The notes under the pieces: generated by a model | Databases searched by the model: none | The model's input: only the letters and a program-made list of their open reading frames with translations | What the model was told of the DNA's origin: nothing | Translations under genes and position numbers: made by a program | NCBI RefSeq assembly: GCF_013364355.1 | Contig: NZ_CP054931.1 | Coordinates: 2,294,001 to 2,358,000, forward strand | Direction of reading: 5' to 3' | Source of the DNA: Stenotrophomonas sp. NA06056 | Lineage (GTDB): Bacteria; Pseudomonadota; Gammaproteobacteria; Xanthomonadales; Xanthomonadaceae | Length of the DNA: 64,000 bases | Shown: positions 45,062 through 53,624 of the stretch, piece after piece | How the letters are laid out: each line of letters starts with the position of its first letter | How positions within the stretch are numbered: position 1 is the first letter of the stretch

Positions 45062-45814
45062 ATGTCCCGGCCTTCCGGCGTTCCGACCGCCACCAACGAC
45101 CCCGCCGCGCCGTCCTGCGCCACGCTGGACTGCCTGCACTGCTCGGTACGCCACCTGGCGGTGTGCTCTGCGCTGTCGCCCGATGAGGTGCAGGCGCTGG
45201 AACAGGTGACCGTGTCGCAGCAGGTGACGATGGGCAGCACCCTCGCCCGCAGCGGTGAAGAGCGCCTGCATGTCTATACATTGACCGGTGGTGCATTGCG
45301 GCTGGTGCGTACGCTTGCCGATGGCCGCCGCCAGATCAATGGCTTCGTGCTGCCCGGCGACTACCTGGGCCTGAGCGGCAGCGACCACCATCGCTACGAC
45401 ATCGAGGCCATCGCCGACAGCCGCGTGTGCCGCGTTGCCCTGCCGCAGATGAAGGGCCTGCGTGCCCGCTATCCGCACCTTGAGCGCAAGCTGCTGCAGC
45501 GCGCCTGCCAGGAACTGGATGCCGCACAGGATGCCGCACTGGCGCTGGCACGCCTGCAACCGGCGGAAAAACTCGCTGATTTCCTGCTGCGCCTGGCCGC
45601 GCGCGAGGCCAAGCTGGGCGGAGACGGCCTGCGCGTTTCGCTGCCGATGGGCCGCGGCGACATCGCCGACCATCTGGGCCTGACCATGGAGACGGTCAGC
45701 CGCACCTTCACCAAGCTGCGCCAGCAGGGCTTGATCGCCCTGCCCCATCTGAACGTTGTTGAGATCCTCGACGAGGATGGATTGCGCAGCCTCGCCGGTG
45801 AAGTGCAGGGCTGA
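45062..45814 (+). CDS. FNR-type Crp-family regulator
   Basis: A 250-residue transcription factor with an N-terminal cysteine cluster, cyclic-nucleotide-binding-like beta-roll, dimerisation helix and C-terminal winged helix. Cys24-x2-Cys27-x7-Cys35 plus Cys123 match the four ligands that hold the oxygen-labile [4Fe-4S] cluster in FNR/FnrN proteins; Cys19 is extra. The recognition helix LGLTMETVSRTFTKL keeps the Glu, Ser and Arg that read the TTGAT half-site in FNR. It is therefore expected to control the aerobic/anaerobic shift. No FNR box was found in the flanking gap. It is divergent from hisS. Confidence 0.9.
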   Translation: MSRPSGVPTATNDPAAPSCATLDCLHCSVRHLAVCSALSPDEVQALEQVTVSQQVTMGSTLARSGEERLHVYTLTGGALRLVRTLADGRRQINGFVLPGDYLGLSGSDHHRYDIEAIADSRVCRVALPQMKGLRARYPHLERKLLQRACQELDAAQDAALALARLQPAEKLADFLLRLAAREAKLGGDGLRVSLPMGRGDIADHLGLTMETVSRTFTKLRQQGLIALPHLNVVEILDEDGLRSLAGEVQG

Positions 45815-45833
45815 GCGCCCCGACGTTGCTGGG

Positions 45834-45901
45834 GTTGCCGGCCAGCGGCCGGCACTACCAGAAGCATGCATCGCGGGTAGTGCCGGCCGCTGGCCGGCAA
45901 C
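45834..45901. repeat. Inverted pair of SMAG elements between convergent genes
   Basis: Two SMAG units in opposite orientation (45834-45859 ending CTACC, and 45876-45901 starting GGTAG) are perfect reverse complements of each other over 26 bp, with a 16-nt loop. Each also folds alone (GCCGGCC/GGCCGGC). The location between the 3' ends of the FNR gene and thrC fits a bidirectional terminator. Confidence 0.85.
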
Positions 45902-45916
45902 CACCCGGATCTTCGC

Positions 45917-47206
45917 TCAACGCAACAGCACCTCGCGCAGCGCCGCGTAGTCCGCCGCCAGCGGCTCGGCATGCGCTGGACGCTGCAGCAGCGCGCCCAG
46001 TGCCGGCGGCACCGCCACCGCTTCACCGATCAACGGTTCCACCACCGCCTCGAATTTGGCCGGGTGCGCGGTAGCGACCACCGCCCAATCGCCCTTGGCG
46101 CCGCCTGTGCGCAGATCCTGCAGCACCTTCACCGCCGTGGCCGTGTGCGGGCAGAAAAGTTCACCGTTGCTGGCATGGGCGCTGGCGATGGTCGCGCGGA
46201 TGGTCACGTCATCCACTGCGAAGGCGCGGAACGCCGCGCGCAGCTCCGCATCGTCGCCGTGGTAGAGCCAGCGCAGCCGCTCGAAATTGCTGGGAGCGCC
46301 GACATCCATGGCGTTGGCCACGGTCGCAATGCTGGCTGCTGGCTGGTACTGATTGCCGCCGAAGTAGCGCGGCAGCACCGCGTTGGCATTGGTCGCCAGC
46401 ACGATCTGTCCGATCGGCACGCCCAGCGCACGCGCCAGCACCGCTGCCATCGCGTTGCCGAGGTTGCCGGTCGGCACCACCAGGTTCAAGCGCCGTTGAT
46501 GCTGTGCATGATGACTCAACGCTGCATGCGCGTAATAGCTCATCTGCGGCAGCAGCCTGCCCAGGCTGATGCTGTTGGCTGAACTCAGCGGCACCTGCGC
46601 CTGCAGATCGCGATCGGCCAGCGCCTGCTTCACCATCGCCTGGCAATCATCGAACGAACCGGCCACCCGCAGCGCCTGGATGTTGTCGCCGAAGCAGCCG
46701 AGCTGATGCGCCTGTCGTGGTGACACCCGCCCGTCGGGATACAGCACCACCACACGCACACCCGGCTGTTTGTGGAAGGCTGCCGCGACCGCCGCGCCGG
46801 TGTCGCCGGAGGTGGCCACCACGATGGTCAGCTCGCGGTCCTTTCCGGCCTGCAGCCGCGACAGCACACCGGCGAGGAAGCGCGCACCGATATCCTTGAA
46901 CGCCGCCGTCGGCCCATGAAACAGCTCCAGCACGTGATCACCGCTGTTGCCCAGCGGACGCAATGGCACGGGGAAATCGAAGGCGTCACGGCAGATCGAT
47001 GGCAAGGCAGCGGCCAGCACGTCTCCGTCGAAGAAGGGCGCCAGCAGGTCAGCGGCACTGTCGGCCAGGGTCGCACCAGCCTGCAGCGCGCGCGGCGCCG
47101 GCAGCACCTCGGGAACATACAGCCCACCATCGGGTGCAAGACCGGCGGCAATGGCCGCACTGAGCCCAACAGCCGGCGACTGGCCACGGGTCGAAACGAA
47201 TCGCAT
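45917..47206 (-). CDS. thrC: Threonine synthase
   Basis: PLP enzyme converting O-phosphohomoserine to threonine. Motifs: STRGQSPAV near the start, HGPTAAFKDIGARF with the PLP lysine, VATSGDTGAAVAAAF, LSSANSISLGRLLPQ and VPTGNLGNAMAAVLA. ATG at 47206 (MRFVSTRG) agrees with family N-termini but has no clear ribosome-binding site. An in-frame GTG at 47242, preceded by TGGAG and overlapping thrB, is the alternative and would add 12 residues. Third gene of thrABC. Confidence 0.95.
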   Translation of the reverse strand: MRFVSTRGQSPAVGLSAAIAAGLAPDGGLYVPEVLPAPRALQAGATLADSAADLLAPFFDGDVLAAALPSICRDAFDFPVPLRPLGNSGDHVLELFHGPTAAFKDIGARFLAGVLSRLQAGKDRELTIVVATSGDTGAAVAAAFHKQPGVRVVVLYPDGRVSPRQAHQLGCFGDNIQALRVAGSFDDCQAMVKQALADRDLQAQVPLSSANSISLGRLLPQMSYYAHAALSHHAQHQRRLNLVVPTGNLGNAMAAVLARALGVPIGQIVLATNANAVLPRYFGGNQYQPAASIATVANAMDVGAPSNFERLRWLYHGDDAELRAAFRAFAVDDVTIRATIASAHASNGELFCPHTATAVKVLQDLRTGGAKGDWAVVATAHPAKFEAVVEPLIGEAVAVPPALGALLQRPAHAEPLAADYAALREVLLR

Positions 47207-47235
47207 GGGATCGATATCCGGTAAGGAGGAAGAAT

Positions 47236-48150
47236 TCAGCACAGGTGGGCTCCAGGTGCATCCAGCGCCGAGATCCAGGCATCGCTGTCGAAACCAGCAG
47301 CAGCGAACGCCGCACGCACCGGCTCCGCTGCCGCATGCGCCTGGTCGGCATCTTCAAACCAGGCGAATACGCTGGGTCCGGCACCGGAAATGCCCGCCCC
47401 CATCGCATCTGCGGCCAATGCCGCATCGCGCGCGGCGTCGAAGCCAACGATCAGGCCCGCCCGTCGCGGCTCGACCAGCACGTCGCGCAGGCCGGCGCGC
47501 ACCAGCGATGCATCGCCGCGATGGCACCCACTCAAAACCAATGCCAAGTTGGCACTCTGCGCGACGAATTCGCCCAGCGCATAGCTGCCCTGCAGCGCCT
47601 GCCGCGCGCGCCGGGTTTCCAGCACCGCATGCGGATGCACCAACAGGCTGTGCCAGCTGGCCGGCACCGGAACCGGCACCAGGCGATCGGCCGTGCACAG
47701 CGCCACGCCGCCCAGCAGCAGCGGACCGACGTTGTCGCCGTGGCGGCCACCGCTGGCAACCGCTTCGCCATCCAGTGCGAACGGATACAACGCCTCGCGC
47801 GACAGCGGTACGTCCAGCAGTGCGTTCGCCGCCACCAGCGCGGCCACGCAGGAAGCGGCCGATCCGCCCATCCCGGAGCCGAAGGGAATGCCCTTGTCGA
47901 TCTCGATGGCGAAACCGAAGCCCAGCCCCAGCGCCGCACGCAGTGAGATCAAAGCGGCGCCAGCGGTGTTGCCGGCCGCCTCGCGCGGCAGCTCCACCGC
48001 GCTGCCGCGAATCGCGTCGATGCGCACCAAGGGTTCGTCGATGCGGCGCACACTTACCGTATCGCCGACACCGGCAATGGTGTGGCCCAGGATGTCGAAG
48101 CCCACGGCCACGTTGGCCACCGATGCGGGTGCGAAGGCGCGTGCAATCAC
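47236..48150 (-). CDS. thrB: Homoserine kinase
   Basis: GHMP-family kinase phosphorylating homoserine. 304 residues. Motifs: [18 protein letters not shown], the ATP loop [14 protein letters not shown], and the C-terminal [17 protein letters not shown] at 48150 overlaps the thrA stop by 4 bp (GTGA), so translation is coupled. Confidence 0.96.
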   Translation of the reverse strand: MIARAFAPASVANVAVGFDILGHTIAGVGDTVSVRRIDEPLVRIDAIRGSAVELPREAAGNTAGAALISLRAALGLGFGFAIEIDKGIPFGSGMGGSAASCVAALVAANALLDVPLSREALYPFALDGEAVASGGRHGDNVGPLLLGGVALCTADRLVPVPVPASWHSLLVHPHAVLETRRARQALQGSYALGEFVAQSANLALVLSGCHRGDASLVRAGLRDVLVEPRRAGLIVGFDAARDAALAADAMGAGISGAGPSVFAWFEDADQAHAAAEPVRAAFAAAGFDSDAWISALDAPGAHLC

Positions 48151-50651
48151 AGGCGCGCTCCTTCGCCGGCCGCGACACGCAACAGATCGGCGAACACACC
48201 GGCAGCGGTGACTTCCGGGCCCGCGCCCGGGCCCTGCACCACCAGCGGGTTGTCGCAGTAGCGGCGGGTACGGAACTGCACCACGTTGTCGGTCAGCCGC
48301 AGGTTGGCGAACGCGTGGTCGGCCGGCAGCTCCTGCAGGCCGACCGACGCGCCATCCGGTCCCAGCCGTGCGACATAGCGCAGCACCGCACCGCGCTCGC
48401 GGGCGTCGCTCAGCCGCGCCAGCAGTGCCGCATCGGAATCAGCCAAGCGAGCCATGAAGTCGTCCACGCTTCCCTCGCGCAGCAGCGCAGGCACCAGGCT
48501 CTCCACCTGCACCTGCTCCAGACTGAGCGGGTGGCCGGCCTCGCGGGCCAGGATCACCAGCTTGCGCGCGACATCCACGCCGGACAGGTCGTCACGCGGA
48601 TCCGGCTCGGTGTAGCCCATCGAGCGCGCCTGCGCGACCAGTTCAGAGAATGGCTGGCTACCGTCGAAGCGATTGAACAACCAGGCCAGCGTACCGGAGA
48701 AGATCCCTTCAATCGCCAGCACTTCATCGCCGGTATCCACCAGGTCACGCAGCGTGGTGATCACCGGCAGGCCGGCACCCACCGTGGCCTCGTAGCGGAA
48801 GCGCGCGCCACTGGCAGCGGCCGCCGCGCGGATGCGCTGGTAGCGTGCGAGCGGCCCGGCGCCGGCCTGCTTGTTCGGCGTCACCACATGGATGCCCGCG
48901 GCCAGCCAACCTTCGTAGCGCTCGGCAACCTCGGCGCTGCCACTGCAGTCGATCACCACCGCATGCGGCAGGTGGGCAGCCAGCAGGTGTTCGGTGAAAT
49001 GGTCCAGATCGCTGGCCTGGCCGGCATCCTGCAGCGCCTCGCGCCAGTCTTCGTGCAGGCCATCGGCCTCCAGGCGCATGCGTGAGCGTGATGCAAGTGC
49101 GCGCAGGCGCAGATCGACGTTGGCCTTGGCCAGCAGCTGCGGGCGCGCGGCCAGCAGCTGGTCCAGCAGCGCAGCACCAACATTGCCCGGACCGATCACG
49201 CCCACTGCGAACGTCTGCGGGGACAGCCAGAACCCCGCATGCGCGGCACGCAGCGCGCGGGTCGCATCGGCACTTGCCACCGCCACCGAGATGTTGCGCT
49301 CGGACGACCCCTGCGCGATTGCCAGGATGTTGACCTGCGCCTTGCCCAGCGATGCGAACAGCCGCGCGGCCACGCCCGGCTGCCCCGCCATGCCATCGCC
49401 GACGGCGGCCAATACGCTGACCCCTTCACTGACCTGCACGCGCTGCACCTGGCCTGCCGCCAGTTCGTGCGAGAACGCCTGCACCACGGCGTCACGGCCA
49501 CGCGCCGCTTCACCTGCACGAACAACACAGCAGATCGAATGTTCGGAAGACCCCTGCGAGATCATCACCACCGAGACCTGCGCCTGGCGCAACGCGGCGA
49601 ACACCCGCTCGGCAGTACCCGGCACACCGATCAGGCCGGTGCCTTCCAGATTCAGCAGTGCCAGATCCGCACTCAACGTCAGCCCCTTGACCGGGCCGCG
49701 TGGCGAGCGCTCAGCGCTGATGCGCGTACCCGGATGGCTGGGCTGGAACGTATTGCGGATGAAGATCGGCAGGCCCAGCCGGATTGCCGGTGACATGGTC
49801 TGCGGATGCACCACCTTCGCCCCGAAGTACGCCAGTTCGCAGGCCTCGTCGTAGCTCAGCGCATGCAGCTGCACGGCCTCCGGCACCAGCCGCGGGTCAG
49901 CCGACAGCACGCCGTCCACGTCGGTCCAGATGTGCAGCTCGTCGGCGTTGAACAGGGCAGCGAAGATCGCTCCGGAATAGTCGCTGCCGTTGCGACCCAG
50001 CGTGGTGACGCGATCCTGGCGGTCGCGGGCGACGAAGCCGGTAGCGACCACGCGCAGCTGCGGGTGCTGCAGCCGCCATGCCGCAAGGCGGCCGGCACTG
50101 GCGTCCCAGTCGACATCCACGCCCAGTTCGCCGTGGCCGACCACCAGCACATCGCGCGCATCCAGCACCGCGCAGTCCTCACCCAGCGCACGCAGGTGGG
50201 TGCCGAGCAACTGCGCGGAGAACACTTCGCCCAGGCCCTGCACGCGATCGAGCACTTCGCGCGGCAGCTCGCCGATCACTGCCAATGCGGCCAGCACTTC
50301 AGCCAACTGGTCGAAGCGTGCGTCGATCCAGTCCACGGTGTCGCCCACCTGTTCGCCCAGCAGCGCTACGGCTGCGCCGCGATGGCGCGCGCGCAGCGTG
50401 TGCCAGGCCTCCCGCCAGCCAGCATCGCCCCGGGCTGCCAGGTGCGCCAGTTCGATCAGCGCGTCGGTGACACCCTTCATGGCCGAGACCACGCTGACCT
50501 GCAACGACTCGGGCCGGGCCAGCAGCAGGCCGGCAACATGGCGATAGCGTTCGGCATCGGCGACCGACGTGCCGCCGAACTTGTGCACGACCGTGGACGG
50601 CGCGGCCAGAGCAGACGCAGCGGAGGAATGGGCGGGGGCGGTGGAAGACAT
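48147..50651 (-). CDS. thrA: Bifunctional aspartokinase / homoserine dehydrogenase
   Basis: Catalyses the first and third steps of threonine synthesis. ATG at 50651 follows GAGG at 6 nt; an in-frame ATG at 50705 would lie inside the leader hairpin. The 834-residue protein has an aspartokinase domain ([26 protein letters not shown]), a tandem ACT regulatory region with [12 protein letters not shown] and [12 protein letters not shown], then the dehydrogenase ([27 protein letters not shown]). The ACT modules are the expected site of threonine inhibition. The leader peptide gene is 85 bp upstream. Confidence 0.96.
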   Translation of the reverse strand: MSSTAPAHSSAASALAAPSTVVHKFGGTSVADAERYRHVAGLLLARPESLQVSVVSAMKGVTDALIELAHLAARGDAGWREAWHTLRARHRGAAVALLGEQVGDTVDWIDARFDQLAEVLAALAVIGELPREVLDRVQGLGEVFSAQLLGTHLRALGEDCAVLDARDVLVVGHGELGVDVDWDASAGRLAAWRLQHPQLRVVATGFVARDRQDRVTTLGRNGSDYSGAIFAALFNADELHIWTDVDGVLSADPRLVPEAVQLHALSYDEACELAYFGAKVVHPQTMSPAIRLGLPIFIRNTFQPSHPGTRISAERSPRGPVKGLTLSADLALLNLEGTGLIGVPGTAERVFAALRQAQVSVVMISQGSSEHSICCVVRAGEAARGRDAVVQAFSHELAAGQVQRVQVSEGVSVLAAVGDGMAGQPGVAARLFASLGKAQVNILAIAQGSSERNISVAVASADATRALRAAHAGFWLSPQTFAVGVIGPGNVGAALLDQLLAARPQLLAKANVDLRLRALASRSRMRLEADGLHEDWREALQDAGQASDLDHFTEHLLAAHLPHAVVIDCSGSAEVAERYEGWLAAGIHVVTPNKQAGAGPLARYQRIRAAAAASGARFRYEATVGAGLPVITTLRDLVDTGDEVLAIEGIFSGTLAWLFNRFDGSQPFSELVAQARSMGYTEPDPRDDLSGVDVARKLVILAREAGHPLSLEQVQVESLVPALLREGSVDDFMARLADSDAALLARLSDARERGAVLRYVARLGPDGASVGLQELPADHAFANLRLTDNVVQFRTRRYCDNPLVVQGPGAGPEVTAAGVFADLLRVAAGEGARL

Positions 50652-50667
50652 GCAGACCTCGGTTGGA

Positions 50668-50722
50668 GGCCCCGTCGCATGCAGGTGGTCGAGTTTCCCC
50701 GTCACCTGGATGGTGCGGGGCC
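50668..50722 (-). promoter_or_regulatory. Leader hairpin between thrL and thrA
   Basis: A 7-bp outer stem GGCCCCG / CGGGGCC (50668-50674 with 50716-50722) and a 6-bp inner stem CAGGTG / CACCTG (50682-50687 with 50703-50708) form one nested hairpin directly after the leader-peptide stop. No T-tract follows it before the thrA start. Control could therefore be by Rho or by ribosome access rather than by a classical intrinsic terminator. Confidence 0.5.
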
Positions 50723-50736
50723 GTTGTTTTCGGGAG

Positions 50737-50874
50737 TTACACGAAGACGACGGGCCGCACCAGGGCAGTGGTGACGGTGGTGGTGGTAATGGTGGTGGTG
50801 ATGGTGACCGGCGCAGTCGAACGGCCCGCGGTAGCGGGGGCGATCAGACGGGCGTTGGCGGCATCAAGGACCAT
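50737..50874 (-). CDS. thrL: thr operon leader peptide
   Basis: A 45-codon open frame on the minus strand, starting MVLDAANARL and ending VRPVVFV before TAA. Residues 24-35 read TITTTITTTTVT: in all, the peptide has 12 Thr and 3 Ile in 45 residues, mostly in one run. The end products of the pathway are thus its control codons, as in E. coli thrL. It ends 85 bp before thrA, with a hairpin between. ATG at 50874 lies 7 nt after the probable -10 box and lacks a ribosome-binding site, so the transcript may be leaderless. It is too short and repetitive for most gene finders. Confidence 0.82.
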   Translation of the reverse strand: MVLDAANARLIAPATAGRSTAPVTITTTITTTTVTTALVRPVVFV

Positions 50875-50880
50875 GGCGTA

Positions 50881-50910
50881 CAGAAAACACCGGCACACCG
50901 GCTGCTGTCA
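50881..50910 (-). promoter_or_regulatory. thr operon promoter
   Basis: On the minus strand a perfect -35 TTGACA (50905-50910) and a -10-like TTTTCT (50881-50886) with an 18-bp spacer. Transcription would start at about 50874, at the A of the leader-peptide ATG. Between 50911 and 51012 nothing else is evident. Confidence 0.55.
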
Positions 50911-51012
50911 AGTGCTGCGACGCAATATTTGCTTGCGGCGATCATCGGTCAACGTGCCGGCATTTGGTTGCAATTGAGACAAACCGATGATCGTCGGCTT
51001 CAATGCAGCGAT

Positions 51013-51963
51013 TCAACCAACATGTTCGGTGATCGCGCGCGGGGTGCGATGCGCATGTGCGCACAACAGCACGCCAGCGACCAGCAGCACGATTGCCAGC
51101 AATTCCAGCAGGCTTGGCCAGCGTCGCTGCCAGGCGAAGGCATACAGCAGCGCGAACAGGGTCTCGAACACGATCATCTGCCCGGTCAGGGTCAGCGGCA
51201 ACAGGCGACTGGCGCGGTTCCAGAACGCATTTCCAAGGATCGAAGCGACTACTGCTACGCCCGCGCTGATCGCCCAGAAGCCACTCCACTGTGCGGCTGT
51301 ATGAGTCCCGGCGTGTCCGATGAACGCCATCGGCACCAGCAGCAGTGACAAGCCGCCAGTAGTGACGCCTGTCAGCAGCGACCAGTCGTGGCTGGAGAGA
51401 TCAGGGCGCCGCGCCAACCAGCGGCTGTTGCCGATGGAGTACAGCGCCCACGACAACAATGCACCGAACGCGCATAGCAGGCCGATCAGGCGCTGCCGCC
51501 AGGGCGTGGCCAGATGCTCGGACATCAGTGCTTCCCAGCCGACCATCGCCACCCCCAGCACGCACAGGCCCAGCGCCGGCAGCAACTGCTTCAACGGCAC
51601 CGCTCCCTGCTCGCGCACACCCACTACGGTCACCACCACAGGAATCAGGCCGACGATGAGCGACGCAGCGGCACCACCGGCCCACTGCACGGCGGTTGCC
51701 AACAGCAGGAAATACACCAGGTTGCCGGCCAGGCTGAGCCACAACAGGCCGATCCACTCAGCGCGGCCGAGCTTCGGCGCCAGCCGCTTCCAGCGCGGCA
51801 ACAGCAGTGCGACCGCAATCAGGCCATAAACCAGATAGCGGCCGGCGGAAAGCTGCAGTGCGTTGAAGCTGTCCAGCACGGCGGGAGCGAGGAAGACCAC
51901 ACCCCACAGCGCACCGGCGGCGATGCCATTGGCGATGCCCAGAGCAATCGGGTTGTTGCGCAT
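51013..51963 (-). CDS. EamA-type drug/metabolite transporter
   Basis: A 316-residue inner-membrane protein with ten hydrophobic segments in two EamA repeats (about 10-145 and 165-305). It is a member of the DMT superfamily, whose relatives export amino acids, nucleosides or drugs. ATG at 51963 (MRNNPIALGIANGIAAGALWG) begins directly with the first helix. The AraC-family gene 70 bp upstream on the same strand probably controls it. The substrate cannot be inferred; the neighbouring thr operon makes an amino acid possible but unproven. Confidence 0.88.
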   Translation of the reverse strand: MRNNPIALGIANGIAAGALWGVVFLAPAVLDSFNALQLSAGRYLVYGLIAVALLLPRWKRLAPKLGRAEWIGLLWLSLAGNLVYFLLLATAVQWAGGAAASLIVGLIPVVVTVVGVREQGAVPLKQLLPALGLCVLGVAMVGWEALMSEHLATPWRQRLIGLLCAFGALLSWALYSIGNSRWLARRPDLSSHDWSLLTGVTTGGLSLLLVPMAFIGHAGTHTAAQWSGFWAISAGVAVVASILGNAFWNRASRLLPLTLTGQMIVFETLFALLYAFAWQRRWPSLLELLAIVLLVAGVLLCAHAHRTPRAITEHVG

Positions 51964-52033
51964 TGCGGATTCTTGGTGGAAGAGCACAGGCCGCGAAGTG
52001 TAGGCGGCAGAGCGTTCGGCGTATTGACCGAAG

Positions 52034-52732
52034 CTACTGGCCGCCCGCTCGCCGCCAGGCCGCCGGCGTCTGTCCGCATTCGCGGCGCAGCGCACGGGTC
52101 AGCGCACTCTGCTCGGAATAGCCCGCAGCCAGTGCGATATCGCTGATCGATGCCGGACTGACCCGCAACTGGTGCTTCGCCCAACGCAGGCGGCTGGCGC
52201 TGAGCCAGGCCTGCGGACTGAGCCCGAACTCACGCCGGAACACCGCATGCAGGCGGCTTTCACTGATGCCGACAAAGGCGGCCATGCGCGCGACCGACCA
52301 CCCCTGCCCCGGCATCGCCTCCACGGCGGCGCACAGTCCCTGCAGGCGCGCGCCACTGCCCGCCGGGGCGAAACGATGCAGCAGTTCCGGCAACAGCGCC
52401 GGCACGGGCTGCCCTGCCTGCACCCGGGCAAGCCGCTGCCGCAGCGGCAACGGCAGGTGCAGCCAGCGTTGCCGGCACAGGTGCTCCTGGGTCGCGTCAT
52501 CAAGCACGCCCGCGCCGCAGTCGACAATCACGAAACCGTTGGGGCCGTCGGCCACCTGGTCGTGCGCCTCGCCGGCAGCCACGAAGGCACCCTGCAACAG
52601 GTCAAGACGGCCGCCGCTGCCCTCCAGCTCGAACTGCAGCTCACCCTGCAGTGGCAACACCCACTGGGCGTAGTCATGGCGATCAAGACCGGTGGCCTGG
52701 CCGTAGTGCCGCAGATGGAATATGGCGCCCAT
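52034..52732 (-). CDS. AraC-family transcriptional regulator
   Basis: A 232-residue regulator: N-terminal cupin-like sensor (about 1-90, YAQWVLPLQGELQFELEG) and C-terminal double helix-turn-helix (about 130-230). The DNA-binding part shows MAAFVGISESRLHAVFRREFGLSPQAWL and ISDIALAAGYSEQSALTRALRRECGQTPAAWR, both canonical. ATG at 52732 (MGAIFHLRHYGQ) is preferred over 52780. It is upstream of, and colinear with, the EamA transporter. Confidence 0.88.
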   Translation of the reverse strand: MGAIFHLRHYGQATGLDRHDYAQWVLPLQGELQFELEGSGGRLDLLQGAFVAAGEAHDQVADGPNGFVIVDCGAGVLDDATQEHLCRQRWLHLPLPLRQRLARVQAGQPVPALLPELLHRFAPAGSGARLQGLCAAVEAMPGQGWSVARMAAFVGISESRLHAVFRREFGLSPQAWLSASRLRWAKHQLRVSPASISDIALAAGYSEQSALTRALRRECGQTPAAWRRAGGQ

Positions 52733-52826
52733 TCGACGAGTGTGCGCGCAGCGTCGCCTGCCCGCAATGCCGCCAAACATGGCCCCATGCTAGATTCAGG
52801 CATGTTCTTATCGCAGGGAATGCACG

Positions 52827-53624
52827 ATGAACACCGCCTACCGCCTCCTCGCACTGGGATGCCTGGCCCCGCTCATGGCGCAGGCGCAATCTGTTTCCCA
52901 TGACCGCATTGCGCCGGCACCGCACTGCCTGGACGCACGCGATGTGCGCCAGGTCGAACAGGAAACACCGATGGCCATTGCGGTACGCGATGGCCAGGGC
53001 CGGGCCTACCGCATCGACTTCAGTGCTGCCTGCCCCGGCGTCAACGCGGCCGAGGAGCTGCGCCTTGAAGCACCTGCCGGCTGGGCGTGTGGCAGCCCAA
53101 GGGAGCAGGTGGTGGTTGACGGCCGCACCTGCGCCATCGGCAGCGTCGCTCCAATCGACAACCGGGAGTTTGCATTTACTACGCGCGAAAGCAGCCGCCA
53201 GTACGCAGCCACTCTGCCGGGGGTGACCGTGACAGCCAAGTCGCGTCGCGACAGCCGTGATGATGCCCCACGACGCGCGTTCCAGACGTCATCGGCGGTC
53301 TGCTTTGCCACCCGCAACGTGCGCGGCTGGAGCGAAGATCCGCAGGGCGTCGTGGTTGAAACCAATCCACGGCGCAATGGTGGCCATCGTTACTATCGTG
53401 TTGAGCTGGCCAGCAGCTGCCCGATCCTGGCTGGTGCGTATGAGGTCGACTTCCATTCGGGCTTCCAGAACGGGTTGATCTGCGGAAACCCCGGCGACCG
53501 CATGGTGATGGCCCCCTCGCCCATTCCTGGCGACCTTCGTGCCAGCACGCCGCGCTTTGCCCGGCCAGGCTGCGATGTACTGGCGGTGTATCCGAAGGAC
53601 GCACACAACACAGCCTCGCGCTAG
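52827..53624 (+). CDS. Secreted protein with two tandem cysteine-containing domains
   Basis: Unknown function. The 265-residue product has a signal peptide (MNTAYRLLALGCLAPLMAQA). The mature part is an internal duplication. Repeat 1 (about 33-110) has CLDARDVRQVEQ, YRIDFSAACPGV, WACGSPREQ and TCAIGSV. Repeat 2 (about 157-255) has CFATRNVRGWSE, YRVELASSCPIL, LICGNPGDR and GCDVLAV. Each has four equivalently placed cysteines, suggesting two disulfides per domain. The C-x(2)RxxR / CPG / CG pattern resembles DUF6491-type secreted proteins of Proteobacteria, but that is a tentative match. Its TAG stop overlaps the TAG stop of the convergent acylase in the palindrome CTAG. Confidence 0.75.
   Translation: MNTAYRLLALGCLAPLMAQAQSVSHDRIAPAPHCLDARDVRQVEQETPMAIAVRDGQGRAYRIDFSAACPGVNAAEELRLEAPAGWACGSPREQVVVDGRTCAIGSVAPIDNREFAFTTRESSRQYAATLPGVTVTAKSRRDSRDDAPRRAFQTSSAVCFATRNVRGWSEDPQGVVVETNPRRNGGHRYYRVELASSCPILAGAYEVDFHSGFQNGLICGNPGDRMVMAPSPIPGDLRASTPRFARPGCDVLAVYPKDAHNTASR

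Noticed and set aside
50652..50736. Classical intrinsic attenuator terminator before thrA
   Set aside because: A strong hairpin is present but no T-tract follows it, so it is listed only as a leader hairpin.
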